A DNA stretch of 64,000 nt, from contig CM041465.1 of the NCBI GenBank assembly GCA_023213395.1, forward strand, positions 102,989,741-103,053,740, written 5' to 3'. Source of the DNA: Cycas panzhihuaensis. Lineage: Eukaryota > Cycadophyta. The position numbers and the translations under genes are program-made. Position 1 is the stretch's first letter; every line of letters begins with the position of its first letter. Below the pieces are notes generated by a model that saw only the letters and a program-made list of their open reading frames with translations, had not been told where the DNA came from and searched no databases. Below are positions 15,961 to 27,684 of this stretch, piece after piece.

Positions 15961-16019
15961 TAGTTTTGAAAGCAACTTAGCCTTAGGGCCTCCATCTCTG
16001 ACTGACTCAAGGAGATGAC

Positions 16020-16438
16020 AATAGGACCATCATACTCTGTCTCATTTGTGAAAACCCCTTGTGGGCGTGGAAGGATAAGAATAAGTCTTTGCTCTATCCC
16101 ATTCATGAAAATCCCTTGTGGGCACGAAAGGATAAGGGTTGTATCATTTTGGAAAATAAGAATCTGTGAAAACCCTAAAGGGCATGGGGGATGACCAACT
16201 GGTATATGGAGACTTAATAGATTTCAGTTACAAAATTCATTGTACTGATTAGCTATCTGGCTTCATTTAAAGAGCCACCTAAGCTAGGTTAGTAGATTAG
16301 AAAATTTGTGGGTTTTCTTCCCCATGAGGGTTTTCTACAAAAGTGTCATACTAGTTTGCTTTGTAAGAGGCGCAAATGAAGACCTCATAGGATAGAATAA
16401 AATAGGATGAAATGACCTTCTACCATTAAGGGGGAGAT
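16020..16438 (+). other. Copia-1 3' UTR with short tandem repeats and polypurine tract
   Basis: Three imperfect repeats spaced about 60 bp carry GTGAAAACCCCTTGTGGGC-like cores (about 16048, 16107, 16167). The polypurine tract AAGGGGGAGA at about 16428-16437 directly precedes the LTR start and would prime plus-strand synthesis. Confidence 0.7.
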
Positions 16439-16715
16439 TGAAAAAGGTTAATGTCACAAGGTCATAACATTAGTTAATTATTTCTAAAAAGGGTCTTAAG
16501 TGAACTTTAAATTAGATCACTTAAGTGAAATGCACTTTCATGTGCGTTATGTGTAATTTCATTTTACCTAACTCTAATGCTTTCTCTCTCTCAATATAAA
16601 AGTAAAAGCTCAATGGAGGAGGCTCATTCTTACCTCCTCATTTTGTAAGAGCTACTTTCTTTCTCTCAAGTCTCTCTTACTCCCATGTTTGCCTTTGTGT
16701 TTAGTGCATGGAGAT
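16439..16715 (+). repeat. Copia-1 3' LTR (single copy seen)
   Basis: Begins TG at 16439 right after the polypurine tract. It has a TATAAAAG box near 16596 and a pyrimidine-rich end with CTTTCTTTCTCTCAAG. Its right border is set only by the start of Gypsy gag similarity near 16716. No matching 5' LTR was found in 10765-11409. Confidence 0.6.
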
Positions 16716-17945
16716 GAAGGATAGGTCTACTCTTTTCAAGTTGGACCAACTAGAAAATTATTTTTTAATTTATGGGTATAAAAATCAGCAGAAAATTTAT
16801 TTTACTAGGTTAAAATTGTCTAAACATATATTAGTTTAGTGGAATATATACCTGAAATCCCATAATACTCCTAAAATCACATGGCAACGATTTCAAATCC
16901 TCATAAAGAAGCAATTCTACCCTATTGGGTATGAAGAGTAGCAGAGGATTGAATGGTAATATTATTGACAGGAAAGAGGCCAAAATGTCCAAGACTACAC
17001 AATAGAATTTTAAAAGTAAGTTATTGTGTTAGGCATCTCTTTACTAGGTAAAGATATAATACTAAAATATATTAGAGGATTGCATCAACATATTCATCAA
17101 GAACTTCAATTGTTTGAAGTTAAAGCGCTTGATGAAGCCAATAAGAAAGCGATTGCCATATAGAAGAGGAATAAGAAAGTGTACACTAAAAGGAGAAGGT
17201 TTGCACCTCAAGAAGGTAGCAACAAACCTGCTCAAGGAAAGAAGTTTTCAATAAAAGTTAGACAGTAATCGATTTGGGGTTTTCACAAGAAGAAGCAAGC
17301 AAATACCACTTAAATCAAAGTCTCTTACATGCATTGTAAGTGAGTGGGTTATAACATAGAAGATTGTTAGTTCTTACATCTAGAGAAGTGGCCTAAGAAC
17401 AAGGGAAAAGCTAAAGTCAAACCTGAAGGTAAAGTTTTACTTAACTCTATAGGAGATGAAAATATTTATGGCATTAAAGGAACTAATGAGAAGTTGATGC
17501 TCATGGCCAATACAAAGCCAAAAAATGGCCTACAACAAGTTGATCTAGAGATTAGAGAGGAGCTCTTTATGGTGAGAATCCAAGTGAAGTAAAGCATGGT
17601 TAATGCCATCTTTAATGGAGGAAGCTAAAAGAACTTAATCTTAGAGGTATTAGTGAAGAAGCTGGGATTAAAAATGCATGCACATCTAAAACCATATCCT
17701 CTTGGATGGCTACAAAATGATTCAAAGTTGTAGGTTACTCACCAATGTAAGTTTAAATTTGTAATTTCTAAAAAGTTCATTGATGAAGTTAAACATTAGG
17801 TAGTCCCTTTGGATGGTTGTCAAGTTGTTTTTGGTAGCTTATATCTTTATGATAGAGGTGGAGTCCATCATAGGAGATTAAGAAAGATTCAACTCATCAA
17901 GGATAGAAAATTATATTTAATCAATGCATCAGAATTGTAAATAAA
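16716..17945 (+). pseudogene. Gypsy-1 gag and protease (degenerate)
   Basis: Reading across stops gives LDQLENYF, TWQRFQILIKKQFYP and YTIEF, the usual order of plant Ty3/Gypsy gag, then a Lys-rich tail and a broken zinc knuckle near 17330-17375 (HCK-stop-VGYNIEDC). The protease follows at about 17580-17940; the catalytic Asp-Ser/Thr-Gly is replaced by NGGS near 17617. The gag N-terminus is missing at the Copia-1 LTR border. Confidence 0.75.
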
Positions 17946-18129
17946 GATCCCCCTCATATCCTCCCAACAAGTGAAAAGACATATTAATACTTATGGGAAA
18001 TTTATGCTACTGATGGTAAAGTAAAATGTGGAAGAAAAAGAGTAAGCAGAGTCCTCAATGTAGGCACTAGATAGGAAACAATTGCAGCAGATTGAAGGCC
18101 TAAGGAATATGTACAATAAAGTATTCTAG

Positions 18130-19480
18130 GAGTCAAAAGGGCTGCCTCCTAAGAGGGTAATCAAACATGAAATCCAATTGGTTGTTGATTCACCTTTGCC
18201 CAATTTTAGTCTCTACTAAAACTCAGTTTGGGAGAATGAAGAGATTAAGAAGCAGATTCAAGAGCTCTTAGAGTAAGAAGTGATCAAGCCGAGTTATTCC
18301 CCATCCGGTTCATCTATTATTTTGGTGTTGAAGAAAGAGGGATGATGGAGAATATACATTGACTACTAGGCTTTAAATAAGATTATCATAAAGAATCAAC
18401 ATCCCCTACCATAGATAGATGACTTGTTAGACCAACTGTAGTCCATAAGATATTTCAGTAAGTTAGACCTGAAATTAGGCTACCATTAAGTTTAAATTCG
18501 GGAGAAGGACACTTGGAAGACATCCTTCAAATCAAATCAAGGGCTGCTTGAATGGATGGTAATGCCCTTTGGTTTATGCAACGTACCTACCACCTTCATG
18601 AGGTTGATGAATGAGGTACTGAGACCCTTCATTGATGACTTTATAATTATCTATTTAGATGATATTCTAATTTTTAACCATACTTGGAAGGAGCACCTCC
18701 AACATGTAGAGCAAGTGCTCAAAGTTCTTCAAGAGCAGTAGTTGAAACTTAATCTGAAGAAATGCAAGTTTGGAAAATAATCTCTCATCTTCTTGGGTTT
18801 TGTAGTTAGAGGAGGAGAACTGAAGATTGACCCAACAAAGATTATAGTCATTCTCAATTGGCCCACACCTAAGACAACCACAGAGGTAAGAAGTTTCATT
18901 GGTACATGTCAATATTTAAGAAAATTTATTTTCCAAATCTCTCAAATTATAGCACCTCTTCATGCATTGATAGGAGGATATACAAAGTTTTTTTAGTGGA
19001 ATAAACAAGAGAAAGCTTTTAGGCTTTTGAAGTAGAAAATTTATGAGACACTTATGTTAGCCTACCCTCATTGTAGAAATTATTCGAGTTAGGGGCTGAT
19101 GCTTCAAGTTATGCCATGGGAGCAGTGTTGAAGTAAAAGGAAAAATCAATAGCATACCATTTAGAGACATTTTATAGAGCTTTCATAGAATACCCAAGTT
19201 ATGATAAGGATTCTATGCATTGCACCAAGTAGTTAAGCATTGGAGACCTTACTTGTTAGGAAAAGAGGTGGTCATTCACACTGATCATAAGCCTTTACAA
19301 TTCTTTCAGACTCAGTCCAAATTACAATAGGCTAGGCACATGAAGTGGATGTCCTATTTACAACAGTTTCGTATCATGGTCAAACACAAGAAAGACACAA
19401 CAAATAAAATTGTAAACTTATTTTCTAGACCTCCTCAACATCAAGGTATTTCTAGTTTGTCAGTAGCTATATAATTTTAG
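18130..19480 (+). pseudogene. Gypsy-1 reverse transcriptase and RNase H
   Basis: RT motifs are readable across stops: SGSSIILVLKKEG, MPFGLCNVPTTFMRLMNEV and YLDDILIF with the catalytic Asp pair (frame 18556-18741), then frame 18793-18996 with GFVVRGGELKIDPTKI and the start of the connection domain, and an RNase H relic to about 19440 (YPSYD, HTDHKPLQFF). Stops are frequent. Confidence 0.9.
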
Positions 19481-20626
19481 CCTTTTTTGCCATGATGAAT
19501 ATACTAATTTGTACTTGGAAGATAAAGTACTTAAGCCTATCTTAGAATAACTACAATAAGGAAATATAGTTATTAATTTTTAGCTAAAAGATGGCCTACT
19601 CTTCAAGTATGACAAGCTTTGAATTCCAAAGCATGCAGACCAAATGAAGTGGGTAAGAGAAGCTCATACCTCTCGAGTTACATGATACTTTAGAGTGGAA
19701 AAAATATTAAGAAATTTGCAGTGGTATATATATTGGCCAAACATACAGTAGGACGTGACTATAATAGTAGGAGGATGCACATTGTGTAGCACATCAAAGT
19801 TAGCCAATAGGAAGTTTGGATTGTATACTCCATTTCTTATTCCATCGCGACCATGGGAGATGATCTTTATGGATTTCCTAAGAGGATTACCATGGACCAA
19901 AAATGGTATAGATTATTTGTTTATAATTGTTGATTAATTCAGTAAAATGGTAGTATTGATTCCTTGTAGGAAGACATATACATGAGAAGACATGGCTAGA
20001 TTAATTTTCTAGCATATTTGGAAGCATTTTGGGCTTCCCAACTCAATAATTTATGATCGAGATAGTATATTTTTGAGTTATTTTTGGTAAACCCTTTGGG
20101 GAATGATGGATATGAAGCTGAAGATGAACACAACCTTTCATCCTCAAACAGATAGCCAGACTAAAGTTGTTAGCAGGATGTTGGTACAACTATTATGAGG
20201 ATATAATGCTAAACATCCTAAGACTTGCAATGAAAGTCTCTCATACCTATAATTTTCCTTCAATAGAGCAATCCATAGCTTAACTTATAAATCACCATTT
20301 GAGGTATGTTTGGGATTTTTACTTGCAAGTCTATTTGATTTTTTAGCTTAACTTACTATAGGAAATAGAAATAAGGAAGAAGGATAAGAGAAGGCACAAA
20401 GATTCTTAGAAAGGATTAGAAAAATCCATCAAAAGGTTGAGGAGCAACTTTAGAAATCTCAGTAGAGATATAAATATATGCATGATATAGATAGAACCAG
20501 CCATTCCTTCAAGGAAAGAGATAAAGTTTGGTTGCATATTTGCAAGAAACGATTACAAGGTGAAGGTAAAAAGTTGAAGCCTATACATTCTAGTCCCTTT
20601 CCAATATTGAAGAAAAATAGGAGTTC
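19481..20626 (+). pseudogene. Gypsy-1 integrase, truncated at its C-terminus
   Basis: The frame at 19755-19937 has the zinc-finger end CTLCSTSK and MIFMDFLRGLP with the first catalytic Asp. Further on, IIYDRDSIF gives the second Asp motif, and FHPQTDSQTKVV has Lys in place of the catalytic Glu region. The C-terminal DKVWLHICKKRLQGEGKKL motif is followed by PFPIL and then stops at the repeat copy starting at 20627, about 50 residues before the family usually ends. Confidence 0.88.
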
Positions 20627-21263
20627 TGATCCATTGTAAGATCTATTAATTTCTTAATACTCTTTAAAATGAGTATAAAATACATTGGTAATATTTATTT
20701 TTATGTTTCTAACCTTTATTTAGCAGAAAAATATCATTTAGATGCTTAAAAATTAGAAGAACTATAATTTTAGTACAACCTATCATTACCAGTAGTACAA
20801 TAAAAAAGACCTGTTGGTGTAGCCAGAAGACCTATCAGTGCAACAAGGTGACATGTCGATGCAATCGAACGACCTGCCAGTGCAACCAAACCCACTGATT
20901 GTAACCAATAGGTGCAACCAGAAAATAGAAAAAAAAAAAAAAAAAAGAATTTGATGGAAGAAAGGGACTTTATTTGGTACAAAAATTTAGAAAAATGATT
21001 TGACATATGTCTTCTCTCTAATATAAGAAAGAAAAAGAGATTTAAATGGATTGAAATCCATTTTTCAACTAATCAAAATGTAGGAAATGGAAAAAATCAT
21101 TAAAAAAAAAACGAGCATGGTAGGGTTTTAATCTACTTAGATTTTATTTAGAATTAAAGTGGGACGTACCCAACATTTTGTAGACATAGCTAGAGGAGCA
21201 GGAAAACTCATGAAAGAACTCAGAGTAGCTTCTCAAAGAAGAAAAATAGCTGCAAACTAAAGA
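20627..21263 (+). repeat. Right copy of the ~640-bp direct repeat (candidate 3' LTR)
   Basis: Starts TGATCCAT and matches 10123-10764. A purine-rich stretch (GAAGAAAAATAGGAG) just before it could be a polypurine tract, which would make this the 3' LTR of Gypsy-1 or of the whole block. The alternative is an independent insertion into the Gypsy-1 integrase. The copy includes an A18 run near 20929-20946. Confidence 0.65.
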
Positions 21264-21664
21264 CTGTGTAGCAGAGAAAGATTCATTCGTGAGGTATTAA
21301 AAATAACCTAGATTCGTCCATGAGGTGTTGAAGAGTCCCAGGAAGACTTAGATGCAACCAAAAGAGGAGAAATACTAGCTATAGTAGTCTAAGGAATATG
21401 CCTAGGCAGAAAACTTCTCCAAACAGAGGTTTGTAGCTAAACGACAACCAATTCTCTGTATGGGAATCACTAGAAGAGATACTAATAAGTGCACAATAGC
21501 CCAAAACACACCCAACACACATTTCTACACCCCTAAATTGTTATGACAATCATGTTCAAGCTTAGTAGAGAGTAAAAATATGGAATTTTGTAAGGCAAAA
21601 TCAAAATATTTTCAATTATAATGTATTATTATTATATATTATTCTAAATTTGTTTCAATTACAC
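21264..21664. other. Non-repetitive stretch, nothing recognised
   Basis: AT-rich DNA between the direct repeat and the next microsatellite. It may be the diverged end of the LTR-like repeat. No coding or RNA feature seen. Confidence 0.4.
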
Positions 21665-21762
21665 TTTCCATTCAAATTTAGATCAACACACATACACACA
21701 CACACACACACACACATATATGTATGTATGTATATATGTATATATACATATATATATATACA

Positions 21763-21804
<42 letters not shown>

Positions 21805-21813
21805 CATACATAC

Positions 21814-21858
<45 letters not shown>

Positions 21859-21895
21859 GATATATATATAGATATATATATAGATATATATATAG

Positions 21896-21930
<35 letters not shown>

Positions 21931-21954
21931 AACACATACACATATCTATATATG

Positions 21955-21987
<33 letters not shown>

Positions 21988-22044
21988 GTATATATATATG
22001 TATATATATCTATATATATATATATACATACATACATACATACA

Positions 22045-22077
<33 letters not shown>

Positions 22078-22093
22078 TATTTTTTTCTTCCTT

Positions 22094-22126
<33 letters not shown>

Positions 22127-22131
22127 ATATG

Positions 22132-22221
<90 letters not shown>

Positions 22222-22311
22222 TACATACACACAAACACACACACACACACACATACACATATATATGTATATATATACATATGTATATATATATACATCC
22301 GATATATATAT

Positions 22312-22407
<96 letters not shown>

Positions 22408-22418
22408 TATATATATAT

Positions 22419-22474
<56 letters not shown>

Positions 22475-22766
22475 GTATATATATATGTATATACATATAC
22501 ATATGTATATACATGTGTATATATATATATACATGTGTATATATACATACATATACATGTATATACATATACATGTATATGTATATATATATACATACAT
22601 ATATATATATATATACATATATATGTATATGTATGTATATGTATATGTATATACATATATACATATATATATATGTATGTATATGTATATATATATACAT
22701 ATATATGTATATACATATATGTATATGTATATATATATATATACACATATATATACATATATATAT

Positions 22767-22811
<45 letters not shown>

Positions 22812-23002
22812 TACATATATACATATATATATATTTATATATATATGTATATATATATATATTTACACATATATGTATAGATATATATATATATGTACAC
22901 ATGTATATACATACATATATATATATATACATATAGACACACACACACACATATATATATACATATATATATATATACATATATATATATACATATATAT
23001 AT

Positions 23003-23059
<57 letters not shown>

Positions 23060-23064
23060 TATAA
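21665..23064. repeat. Compound (CA)n/(TA)n/(TACA)n microsatellite
   Basis: Alternating blocks: (CA)n near 21686-21716, 21762-21794 and 23006-23044; (TA)n; GATATATATA repeats of 10-12 bp near 21858-21902; (TACA)n near 22025-22072. A short unique T-rich interruption lies at 22077-22096. Tyr-Ile-His-Thr open frames on both strands are artefacts. Confidence 0.97.
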
Positions 23065-23065
23065 G

Positions 23066-23497
23066 TAGTGATATGAAGTATGGAGGCAATTCAGTTGGTC
23101 CTGGGGGCAATACAAAGAACCTCATCTTTTGGAGATGGATGGAACAGAGATAATGAAGATTGGGACAACTAGTAGATGGAGGAGAATCTCTTAAGGAGGA
23201 AAAAGGATCTATCGTGCTCTGTTAGAAAGGAGGAGCTGAATACTCCAGCCATTTGTATAAGGGGAAGAGGGCACTTGACTCTATACTAGCTAGAGAGAAA
23301 GGATCCAAGATTTTCTGCATACAAGTTCTATTGGCCGAGGTTTTGCTTCAAAACTAGTAGATTGATAGAAGCTTTATTTAAAGTATTTTCTTAGCTTTAT
23401 TTAGAGTAATATGGGAAGTTTCCTATTTAATGAATATGGACAATAATCAAGATTTAATACAGAATCAGACCCATAGCTAGATTCAAAACCCTAACCA
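23066..23497 (+). pseudogene. LINE-2 5' leader and start of ORF1
   Basis: The leader has no recognised domain. An ATG at 23436 opens a Gln/Asn-rich frame (MDNNQDLIQNQTHS, then a stop at a likely Gln codon) that continues beyond the Copia-2 insertion at 31370 in the same frame once one copy of the 5-bp duplication is removed. I infer this is the ORF1 start. Confidence 0.65.
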
Positions 23498-24050
23498 TGC
23501 TAAACCTTATGTTTACATGTTAAGATATTGTACTTTAATTTTTATGTAATATGTGTACTTTTTACTTTAGGGGTGACTTATCACTTAAGTGATAAAGTGC
23601 ACACCAACATTCTTTCTAGTGACACAACATTGTCACTAAAGGGTCAAATAGACCCTCATGCATTTTTGCTCACATGAGAGCCCAAAAGGACACATGTCCA
23701 ACATGCAAGGCATGTATCTTAGATGTTTGTCACTTGTCAAACATCCAAGGCCTTAGGTCTCTCACCTCACTCTATATAATGAGACCTCTTCTCATTGTCT
23801 CATAAGAAAGTTAGAGCTGTATTATTATGCTATCAGTTTGCTAATCAAACTGTTCATTCTTTAGAGGTTGGACCAATTCTAACTCTATATATTGGGTATC
23901 ATTTTTTCTTGCTCCTTCATTCATGTTTTGTCTCTTTGCTTTCTCTTTACCTTGAGATTATTATACTTGTTTGTATTTCTGCAACTAGAACTAGAGTGAT
24001 CCTAGTTTCTAGATCTAGGGACTGTTGAGGCTATCTAGCCTCTTTTCACA
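23498..24050 (+). repeat. Copia-2 5' LTR
   Basis: Starts TGCTAAACC and ends TTTTCACA. It carries an 18-bp perfect palindrome TTATCACTTAAGTGATAA at about 23578-23595, an inverted pair TAGTGACA/TGTCACTA with a 6-nt loop near 23617, and a TATATAA box near 23774. It differs from the 3' copy at 30816-31369 at scattered positions, mostly transitions. Confidence 0.96.
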
Positions 24051-24068
24051 TTAGTATCGAGCAAGAGG
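24051..24068 (+). other. Copia-2 primer-binding site (degenerate)
   Basis: TTAGTATCGAGCAAGAGG directly follows the LTR and resembles TGGTATCAGAGC, the complement of the plant initiator-Met tRNA 3' end, with the leading GG changed and an A lost. Confidence 0.7.
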
Positions 24069-26529
24069 AGACTAGCTCCTGCTCGCATTTTGCACCGCTC
24101 AAGGAGATTTGAAGAAAGCTACAAAGCCTTGGTGATGACCTTTGCACTTCGAAAGTGATCCAAGGTTTGTTTAAAGTTTTTTTTGCAGATTCAAGCATTT
24201 TGGAGCTATTTTTTTTAAAGGCTGGAGCTGGGTTATGTTCTAATCATTTTTTTTACAAAAATCTTGTTTTGCGTAGCATAAATTACTGTCACAAGCAGTG
24301 ATTCTTTTTTTGAAAAAGTGCTAAATCTCTTTTGTTTTTTCACTCAAATTTATTCAAACTGAAGTTAGAAATCTTTTTTTATTCTAGATCTGTGTACTAA
24401 GGTTTAGAACTCTATTGTTCTAACCTCTCTTTGGCTAACTAGTGAAAAAAATCCACTCCTGGCAGTAGTGATTCAGGCACTCTAAAGTTTTTGAGTCTAC
24501 TACAGACTATCTTCAGTCTCTGTGGCTTCTCAAGACCTGTGTAGTCCACATCTCATTCCTGGACATTTCTTTAAACCCTCAAAGTTCAAAATCAGCTTGG
24601 CTGTGTGTGGGCCCCTTTTTCTCTCTGCATGGGCTATGCGTGGGCCCTTCTTCCTCTGCTGAGCTTGGCTATGCGTGGGCTATGCGTGGGCCCCTTTTTT
24701 CTCTCTGCATGGGCTGTGCATGGGCCCCTCTTCCTCTGTTGAGCTTGGTTGTGCGTGGGCTGCTCTTTTTGTGCGCTCTTCTTCGTTCTTGCTCCATGAT
24801 GCATAAAATTAGACAAGATTTTGTGTTCACCGCTGTTGGATCAAAGGAAAGCCACCTCTGAATTTCTGTTTCGATCGGAGCATCAATCACGGAGATCGAA
24901 CGATTTGTTACTCCACAGAGTCGTGCAGGTGGCAGCGCAAATAAGGTTTTCTGTCTTTTTTAAAAAATTCGACTTTATCACTTTAGTAATATAACTTTAG
25001 GTTATATTACTTAGAATATTCATAAAATATTCTCATTTACATACTTTTAAAAAGTCTAAAGTCTAATTTTTAATTATTTCAAATCACCTAAATTTATTTT
25101 TTAAGTCAAAACTAAAGCATTTTTAGTGATTTCAGTCTTTTAAACCTTTTTTCACTTCACTTCAGTCAATAAAAGACTAAATCAAAGTGTTTTCAAGTAT
25201 TTTATATGTTAAAAGTATTTTTTCTTCTCTTATTAAGTCATTTTTTCAAATCAAGGCACTTTGCAGCCTTAGCTTAAATTTATTAAGATAAAAAATCACT
25301 TTTTTTGTATTTTTGAAGCTAAAAATCTTTTAAGTATTGAGTGATTTCATTAAATCACCAATACTAACTTGAACTCACTTATTTAGAGACTCAAAAACAC
25401 CTTTGCTTTAATGTTTTAAAAGGCTCCCTACGAGGTGTCCTTAGTGGTCAAGTTGCAAAAAAATTCAAATGTTAGCCTATGTTTTGGCTCTTAAAAGTTC
25501 TAACACTTAGTTATTTTTTTGAACAAGTGTTAATTAATTTTAAGTGAAGTGATTTCAAGTGTTTTTATATCATAAAAGTGATACTTATCACTAATTTTTT
25601 AAACACTATTAAGGCACCTTACATGGTGACCTAATGCCCTTAATCTCAAAGAGGGCTCAAATACACTTTGTACTTAATAAAAATCACTTCTTCTTTTAAT
25701 CGTTGGGACTAATTTAAAGTCCCAACACTTGGTGCTTGATGTCCATTTTCATGCAAGTGGTTCTCTTACCTTCACTTTTTCAGCATTAAAAGGAACCCAC
25801 TTGTATCTTCATCACAAGTTTTGCATTACTTCTTTCAGTACTTAAGCTCTTATTTTTCAAAAAGTACTTTACAAAACTTATTGTAATCAAGTATTTGGTT
25901 TCTTACTTGGATTAACAAAGCACTATATTTTTCATTAAAGTGCTCATTGTAAAAAACACTACTAGTGTTCATCTTTGTGTACTTACACTGCTTCCTCTTG
26001 AAGCCACTTTTATTGTAAAGCTTAATCAAAGCATTTTCATAAGTACATTTTCCAAGCAAAAAGAAACCTAAGTTCACTTTAAAATCTGCTAAAAAGTGAC
26101 TTAAAATTTGTTGGAGAGGCCCAAAAAATGTTCAAACCTTGCCTCTAAATTAACCTTAAGCTTGGTGCATTCCTTAGGAGACCAACTGACCGTACGGTCA
26201 GTGCACGACAATTAAGGTTGTTTGAGGGAAAGGAGGTTCGAAAAGGGTATTATTGGGGCTGTGAATCCTAGGGAAAGCATGGTACATCCATGCAGATCAA
26301 CCCTACCTACCTTGTCCTAGATTTAACTTGGCCAATTATTGGATCTCTTCTATAGATCATAGTTGGACTAAACTCCATAGCCTAGTCCTCCACCCCTCAT
26401 CATTCCATTTAGTTGTTGGATCTTCTAGTAAGATCATGACTGTTGGTTTCGTTAGAAGGTGGAACTTAAGCAACTAAAGTTTTGAGTTTCCAAGTTATCT
26501 GCTAGCTTCAAGTTTTTATAAACTAAAAC
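24069..26529 (+). other. Copia-2 long untranslated leader
   Basis: About 2.5 kb without a credible gene. A GC-rich tandem duplication with period about 78 bp (GGGCCCC and CTCTGCATGGGC motifs) spans about 24609-24765 and gives a misleading 84-codon open frame. An 18-bp perfect palindrome, ACTGACCGTACGGTCAGT, lies at about 26185-26202. The middle part, 24960-26100, is AT-rich. Confidence 0.75.
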
Positions 26530-27684
26530 ATGGCTACCATAAACATGCTAAATGCATACACTATTTGGTTAACATGACAAGATAATTATCAAGAATGGAA
26601 GAGACTCACTCAGAACTTGCTAATCATGAATGAATTTTAGAGTTATGTTTCTAGGAGATTACCTCGACCAACACCTATTATCAATGGAAATATTACTATG
26701 CAACCTAATGATGCCTCTGCAATGAATTTTGGAGTTATGTTTCTAGGAGATTACCTCGACCAGTACCTGTTACCAATGGAAATATTACTGTGCAACCTAA
26801 TGATGCTTTGTTTGCTGCTTGGGAAGCCAAAGATGAAATTGCTTTATCATTCCTTCACATGATTATTGATGTGCATATATATTAGAATATTACTGGTGCT
26901 AAAACTTCTAACGAAGCTTGGGACACTTTGTCCTTATTGTATGAAAGGCAAGATCAAGGTAGCATTTTAATGGTTAAGGCAAAATTATATTATGTTAAGT
27001 TTGTCAAGCCCATGTCAGCTTTTCTTTCCTCCATCAAGGAGGTATGTAATGAATTGAATACACTTGGAAGTCCAGCTACAAGGGATGAATTGATCACATC
27101 CATCACCAAAGCCTTACCGAAGGACTACAATGGCTTCATTTCGTCCACTACAAGAGATGGTTCTTTCAAAACTATGACATTTAACGAATTTGAAAGTCTG
27201 CTACTTTAAGAAGAACAAATCTACACTAAGGATAATGAGGAGGAACCATCTACATCAAGTGCATTCATGGCCAATTCAAAGGCCAAACAACAACCCAAAC
27301 CTGCACTTTCAAAGCAATTTGGGAACATGAACATTAGGTCTTCAAGGACTAATGTTGTATGCCATTATTGTGGCAAACTTGGCTAAATAGCACCTAATTA
27401 TTGGAAAAAGCAAGTAGATCTACGCCAACAATAGCAACAGCCATGCCAACAGTACCAGCCACGCCACCAAGATTAGTAATCGGTTTCAAAGAAGAACAAC
27501 AAGATGGCGAATCCCTCAACCAAATCGAGGTGCCTATCAAGGAGGTCAAAGAGGAAGGGGGGGTTTCAGAGGTGGCAATCAATGCCACTCTAATCAGTTT
27601 GCAGATGAAGACAAACTGTTTTGTGCATATCAGACATCCAAGGTTGATGAAACTTGCATTATTAATTTTGGAGCTTCACAATAT
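26530..27684 (+). pseudogene. Copia-2 gag with an internal tandem duplication
   Basis: Starts near 26530 (MATINMLNAYTIW). The open segment 26928-27209 has SNEAWDTLSLLYE, LPKDYNGFISS and FNEFESLLL of Copia gag (UBN2 type). The knuckle near 27359-27400 is CHYCGKLG, then a stop where His is expected and Tyr in place of the last Cys. A 92-bp segment, 26629-26720, is repeated directly at 26721-26812 and shifts the frame. Confidence 0.88.

Noticed and set aside
24607-24861. 84-residue open frame with hydrophobic Leu/Cys-rich stretches, resembling a secreted or membrane peptide
   Set aside because: Arises from a 78-bp GC-rich tandem duplication in the Copia-2 leader; open frames also occur on the other strand; no start context or homology.
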